Below, in pieces: positions 5,931-9,747 of a stretch of 9,747 bases of DNA. The DNA lies in assembly GCA_028705785.1 (NCBI GenBank), contig JAQWCT010000084.1, positions 1 through 9,747 on the forward strand. The letters run 5' to 3'. Both the position numbers and the translations under genes were made by a program. Each line of letters starts with the position of its first letter. The first letter of the stretch is position 1. The stretch is from Sulfurospirillaceae bacterium (GTDB lineage: Bacteria > Campylobacterota > Campylobacteria > Campylobacterales > Sulfurospirillaceae). Under the pieces are notes generated by a model. The model searched no databases. It had not been told where the DNA came from and worked only from the letters and a program-made list of their open reading frames with translations.

Positions 5931-8744
5931 ATGAGCGAAGCATTGAATGCTCGTGGTCTTAATAGAAGAAAATTTCTAAAAATGACTGCGATTGCTAGTG
6001 TAGCTGGTGCAACCAGTGCACTGGGTGCGGATGAATCGAAGGTGCTCAGACCTGCAAATGCGCAGGAGCTAAAAGAAAAATACCCCAATTCAAAAAAAGT
6101 ACGAACTATTTGTACTTATTGTTCGGTTGGTTGTGGTATTGAAGCAGAGGTTGTTAACGGTGTTTGGGTTCGTCAAGAGCCTGCAAATGACCATCCTATC
6201 AGCATTGGAGGACATTGTTGTAAGGGTGCCGATATGATTGACCGTGTAAGAGGCGAAAAACGTCTTCGCTATCCAATGGAGCGCGTAAATGGTGAATGGA
6301 AGCGCATCAGTTGGGATGACGCCTTCACAAAAATCGGTACAAAAATGAAAGGCCTCAGAGACAAATATGGTCCAGATAGCATGATGTTCCTAGGGTCATC
6401 AAAAGTTTCTGGAGAGCAATCTTACTACATCCGCAAATTTGCAGCGATGTTTGGAACCAATAATATCGATACAATCGCACGAATCTGACATGCCCCTACA
6501 GTCGCCGGTGTGGCGAATACATTAGGGTACGGTGGCATGACGAATCACTTAGGTGATATTCAAAATTCCAAGTGTATTTTTATTATCGGAGCTAATCCTG
6601 CTGTTGCACATCCTGTTGGGATGGTGCATATCTTACGCGCTAAGGAACTGGGTGCAAAAATCATTGTAGTCGATCCTTATTTTAGTCGAACTGCGTCTAA
6701 AGCAGATAATTATGCGAGAATCCGCCCAGGTACAGACATTGCGTTTATGTACGGTATGATTCGCCACATTATCAAAAATGACCTTTACGATAAAGAATAT
6801 GTCAAAAATCGTGTTTATGGTTTTGAAGAGACTGCCAAAGAAGCAGAACACTATACACCAGAAGTGGTTGAAAACATCACCGGTGTTCCTGCAAACCAAC
6901 TCATTGAAATCACTGAGATGATGGCGCGTGCAAAACCTGCAACACTTATTTATAATCAAGGGCTTACACAACACTCTGTAGGAACAGGTAACACACGTCA
7001 GACTGTTATTCTCCAACTTTTACTTGGCAATGTTGGAAAACCAGGTGGTGGATGTAATATTCTTCGTGGACATGACAATGTTCAAGGTGCTTCAGATATG
7101 TCAAACCTTGCGCACAGCTTACCAGGATATTATGGTTTGGCTGAGGGTGCATGGAAATATTTCTGTGCAAACTGGAAAGTGGACTACGCATGGATGCAAT
7201 CTCGTTTTAAAGCGCCAGAAATGCTCCATAAAGAAGGCTTTAGTGTTGCCACATGGCGTTTTGGTGTTTTAGAAGAGCAAAATGCAAAAAACAATTCAGG
7301 TACAACGATTCACGGTATGATGAACATTGGTAGTGGTCTTTCTTCTATTTCCTTGACTGATACCACCAAAAAAGCCATGGAAAAACTAGAACTGTGTGTT
7401 ATTGTTGATCCATACTTTAACGATATGGGTGCGATTGCGGATATGAAAAATAATCTTTTCATGCTCCCAGCTGCGAGCCAAATCGAAACCAGTGGTACAG
7501 TAACAGCAACTAACCGTGCAACCCAATGGCGAAATCAAGTGGTTGAGCCTATGTATGAGTGTAAAACCGACCATGAGATTCTTTTCCAATTGGCAAAAAA
7601 AATGGGTTATTACGATGAACTTGTACGCTCTTTGGGTGATGGTAAAGGTAACTTCAAGTGGCCAGAAGATGCAACGCGTGAGTATACGAGAGCGATTCGA
7701 AGTATCGGCTTACAAGGCGTAACACCTGAGCGTCTAAAGGCACAAAGTGAAAACTGGCATATGTTTGATACCAAAACATTACGAGGATCGGGACCATTTA
7801 AGGGTGAGTATTACGGTCTCCCATGGCCATGTTGGAGTGAAAAACATCCCGGAACTCCTATTATGTATGATGATAGTATCCCTGTTTCAGAAGGTGGTAT
7901 GGGCTTTAGAACTCGTTGGACACCTAAAACTCCAGATGGTACAAGCTTGCTCTCTGAGGTTGAGCTTAAGGGAACGAAGAGTGGTGTCAAAGGGCATGAC
8001 CACATCACCGCAGCCAATGTTGAAGCCATTACGGGTATTGCGTTAACCGAAGAAGAAAAAGAGAAGGTTAAAGGTAAGTCGTGGTCAACCGATTTGAGCA
8101 ACATTCTTGTTGAAAAAGCGATGCAAGCAGGGCTTTGTCCTTACGGTAACGGAAAAGCACGAACGGTGGTATGGGAATGGATTGATAAGGTGCCAAAACA
8201 CCGTGAGCCATTACATTCACCACGCCCTGATTTGATTGCTCAGTATCCAACCTATAAAGACAAAGATAACCATTATAGAGCAAATATTAAGTACGAAAGT
8301 CGCCAAAATGAGAAAGTTTGGGCGAAAGAGTACCCAATGCAACTCCTCACAGGTCGTTACGTTGAGCATCTTGGAACCGGAACGGAAAGCCGTTCATCCA
8401 TTTACCTTTCAGAACTCGCACCTGAGCCACTCTTAGACATCCATCCTGATAAAGGGCATGATTTAGGCTTAAGAGATGGCGATATGGTATGGATTTATGG
8501 AACAACGGGCCTTCGCATCAAAGTGAAGTGTAAGTTTAGTACACGCGTGGCTTACGATACCGCTTCTATGCCATACACCTATTCAGGCTATCATGCAGGT
8601 GAGTCGATTCTAGGACGTTATCCAAAAGGTCTTGAGCCTTATGCGGTCGGAGAAGCCTCCAACACCATTATCAGCTACGGCTTTGATATTGTAACCACTA
8701 CGCCAGAGACAAAATGTACCCTCTGCCGTATTGAGAAAGCGTAA
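5931..8744 (+). CDS. fdhA: Formate dehydrogenase catalytic subunit FdhA, selenocysteine-containing, Tat-exported
   Basis: One continuous frame of 937 aa once the TGA at 6486-6488 is read as selenocysteine 186; a plain translation splits it into two pieces. Residues 1-33 are a Tat signal with NRRKFLKM (11-18) and likely cleavage after LGA. A 4Fe-4S site follows (C61-x2-C64-x3-C68 and C96, with K98 next to it), typical of molybdopterin oxidoreductases. Sec186 stands in ARI-U-HAPTVAG, exactly where FDHs carry Sec or Cys followed by the catalytic His. The C-terminal part (from about LLTGRYVEHLGTGT) is the molybdopterin dinucleotide-binding domain. It oxidises formate to CO2 in the periplasm and passes electrons to FdhB. 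The length matches Campylobacterota FdhA (about 930 aa). The ribosome site is AAAGGAAAG just before the ATG. A selABCD system elsewhere in the genome is required by inference. Confidence 0.96.
6486..6527 (+). promoter_or_regulatory. Bacterial SECIS element with UGA selenocysteine codon of fdhA
   Basis: The TGA is at 6486-6488. Downstream, TCGCC (6502-6506) pairs with GGCGA (6512-6516) around the 5-nt loop GGTGT. Below it, CCCTA (6494-6498) pairs with TAGGG (6523-6527) across a small internal loop. The loop GG begins at the 19th base after the UGA, the same spacing as the GGUC loop of E. coli fdhF. The structure would bind SelB with Sec-tRNA. Confidence 0.88.
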
Positions 8745-8752
8745 GGGGGTAG

Positions 8753-9361
8753 ATGATGACACCAAATACAAGTATGAGATTTTACTGTGATGAGAGCAGA
8801 TGTATTGATTGTCATGGGTGTGAAGTGGCGTGTAAAGAAGCCCATCACCTCCCTGTCGGTGTAAACAGACGACGCGTTATGACCCTTAATGAAGGTATGA
8901 TTGGAAAGGAGACCTATCTTTCCATCGCATGCCAGCATTGTGCGGATTCTCCGTGTGAGCAAGTCTGTCCCGTAGATTGTTTCTATGTACGAGCTGACGG
9001 TATCGTGCTTCACGATAAAGATAAATGTATCGGTTGTGGTTACTGTTTATATGCGTGCCCTTTTGGTGCGCCACAATTTCCAAGACAAGGTGTCTTTGGA
9101 GCAAAAGGTGCGATGGATAAATGTACTTTCTGTGCAGGTGGTCCAGAAGAGACACACAGTGAGAAAGAGAACAAACTCTATGGCCAGAATCGCATTGCTG
9201 AAGGAAAAGTGCCAGCGTGTGCTGCGATGTGTTCAACTAAAGCATTACTTGCTGGCGATGCCACATCCGTATCAAACATTATCACTCAGCGCGTTCTTCG
9301 AAGAGGAAGCGGTAAAAGTGCCAATGGATCGGCAATGTGGAATGCAGCTTACAAATCGTAA
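8753..9361 (+). CDS. fdhB: Formate dehydrogenase iron-sulfur subunit FdhB
   Basis: A 202-aa polyferredoxin with four cluster sites: C17-x2-C20-x2-C23-x3-C27, C60-x2-C63-x4-C68-x3-C72, C92-x2-C95-x2-C98-x3-C102, and C124-x2-C127 with C156-x3-C160. This is the standard pattern of FDH/DMSO reductase electron-transfer subunits. It has no own signal peptide and no C-terminal membrane anchor of the FdnH kind, so it is probably exported together with FdhA by Tat and transfers electrons from FdhA to the haem b of FdhC. It starts 8 nt after fdhA. Two adjacent ATGs exist; the purine run AGGGGG (8744-8749) is better spaced for the second one at 8756, which would remove one residue. Confidence 0.95.
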   Translation: MMTPNTSMRFYCDESRCIDCHGCEVACKEAHHLPVGVNRRRVMTLNEGMIGKETYLSIACQHCADSPCEQVCPVDCFYVRADGIVLHDKDKCIGCGYCLYACPFGAPQFPRQGVFGAKGAMDKCTFCAGGPEETHSEKENKLYGQNRIAEGKVPACAAMCSTKALLAGDATSVSNIITQRVLRRGSGKSANGSAMWNAAYKS

Positions 9362-9371
9362 AGAGTAAGCT

Positions 9372-9747
9372 ATGAAAAAATTATTGATTGTATCGCTAGT
9401 CCTAGGGCTAGCGGTCATTGGCGCTTTTGCGGCCGATAGCCAGATATGGGATGGACCAGAAATTCCGAATATCTTAGGCTATGGAAGAGAAGGAAGTAAA
9501 GGTCTAGGACCATTATTTACCATGTTGCAACATGAGTACTTCACTAAAATCTTTCTAGCGATTTTAGTGCTAGTACCCGCAGCATTTTTGACGCATTATA
9601 AAATAATAGGACCCAAAGTGTTTCCACATGATGGAAAGAAGATACAAGCGTTTAGCTTGTATAACCGAATCATTCATCAAGTAGCAGCAGTTTCGTTTAT
9701 CGTGATTGTACCAACAGGATTTGTGATCGTCTTTGGTGACTTCTTTG
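9372..9747 (+). CDS. fdhC: Formate dehydrogenase cytochrome b subunit FdhC, N-terminal part (runs off the right edge)
   Basis: The frame is open from ATG 9372 to the window end (125 codons). Residues 4-20 are hydrophobic and end AFA-AD, like a cleavable signal peptide or first helix. A second membrane segment spans about residues 58-74 (TKIFLAILVLVPAAFLTH), and a third begins after NRIIHQ (98-103) and runs VAAVSFIVIVPTGFVIV. His102 in R-x-x-H is the expected haem b ligand of the FdnI/FdhC family. The protein anchors the FDH complex in the inner membrane and reduces menaquinone. It follows fdhB by 10 nt in the same operon. The remaining helices and haem ligands lie outside the window. Confidence 0.9.
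   Translation, partial: MKKLLIVSLVLGLAVIGAFAADSQIWDGPEIPNILGYGREGSKGLGPLFTMLQHEYFTKIFLAILVLVPAAFLTHYKIIGPKVFPHDGKKIQAFSLYNRIIHQVAAVSFIVIVPTGFVIVFGDFF

Noticed and set aside
6486..6488. Premature stop making fdhA a pseudogene or two separate genes
   Set aside because: The frame continues without other interruption, the TGA lies at the known Sec position before His, and a SECIS hairpin follows. The apparent second start at 6510 is a GTG inside the SECIS region with no ribosome site role.
6633..7016. 127-aa minus-strand open frame inside fdhA
   Set aside because: It is antisense to a strongly conserved catalytic domain and has an implausible Cys/Phe-rich composition and no homology I recognise; a shadow of the real gene.
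8985..9368. 127-aa plus-strand frame overlapping fdhB
   Set aside because: The same DNA encodes three of the four FdhB cluster motifs in the proper frame, and the alternative product resembles no family I know.

Overview
The window reads as a formate dehydrogenase (FDH) locus of a Campylobacterota bacterium, most likely Sulfurospirillum or a close relative. The basis is the gene order (TorD-like chaperone, small Tat-signal protein, selenocysteine FdhA, FdhB, FdhC), the AT-rich low-complexity intergenic DNA and the style of the proteins, which recall the FDH region of Campylobacter jejuni and Wolinella. The genus is inferred from memory of these families, not from a search.

Left part, minus strand (1-1858): a two-gene unit encodes a membrane-anchored periplasmic ligand-binding protein of the branched-chain amino acid/urea-binding type, followed with an ATGA stop-start overlap by the N-terminal part of a transmembrane sensor protein that runs off the left edge. 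No permease or ATPase is visible, so the binding protein looks like a sensory input rather than part of a transporter. A TATAAT box lies just upstream of its TTG start.

Middle part, plus strand (2015-5592): two paralogous, apparently cytoplasmic iron-sulfur proteins (556 and 405 aa) are arranged in tandem. They share an N-terminal alpha/beta region and a two-cluster ferredoxin core. The first also carries a second two-cluster ferredoxin domain and a C-terminal zinc-ribbon-like Cys motif. An intrinsic terminator and two mutually inverted palindromes separate them. The second protein overlaps by 8 nt the gene for an FdhM/TorD-family chaperone.

Right part, plus strand (5602-9747): a perfect 19-bp inverted repeat precedes a small Tat-signal protein (69 aa). 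Then come fdhA, fdhB and the start of fdhC. The fdhA reading frame is interrupted by an in-frame TGA at 6486-6488, read as selenocysteine 186, with a convincing bacterial SECIS hairpin directly downstream. It is one 937-aa protein and not two ORFs or a pseudogene.

Working model: FdhM holds and proofreads FdhA before Tat export. FdhA/FdhB oxidise formate on the periplasmic side, and FdhC passes the electrons to menaquinone. The two ferredoxin-type proteins are accessory, with a role that cannot be read from the sequence. The divergent binding-protein/sensor pair may regulate the locus. No gene-free stretch exceeds 300 bases. No tRNA, rRNA, CRISPR array or insertion sequence was seen.
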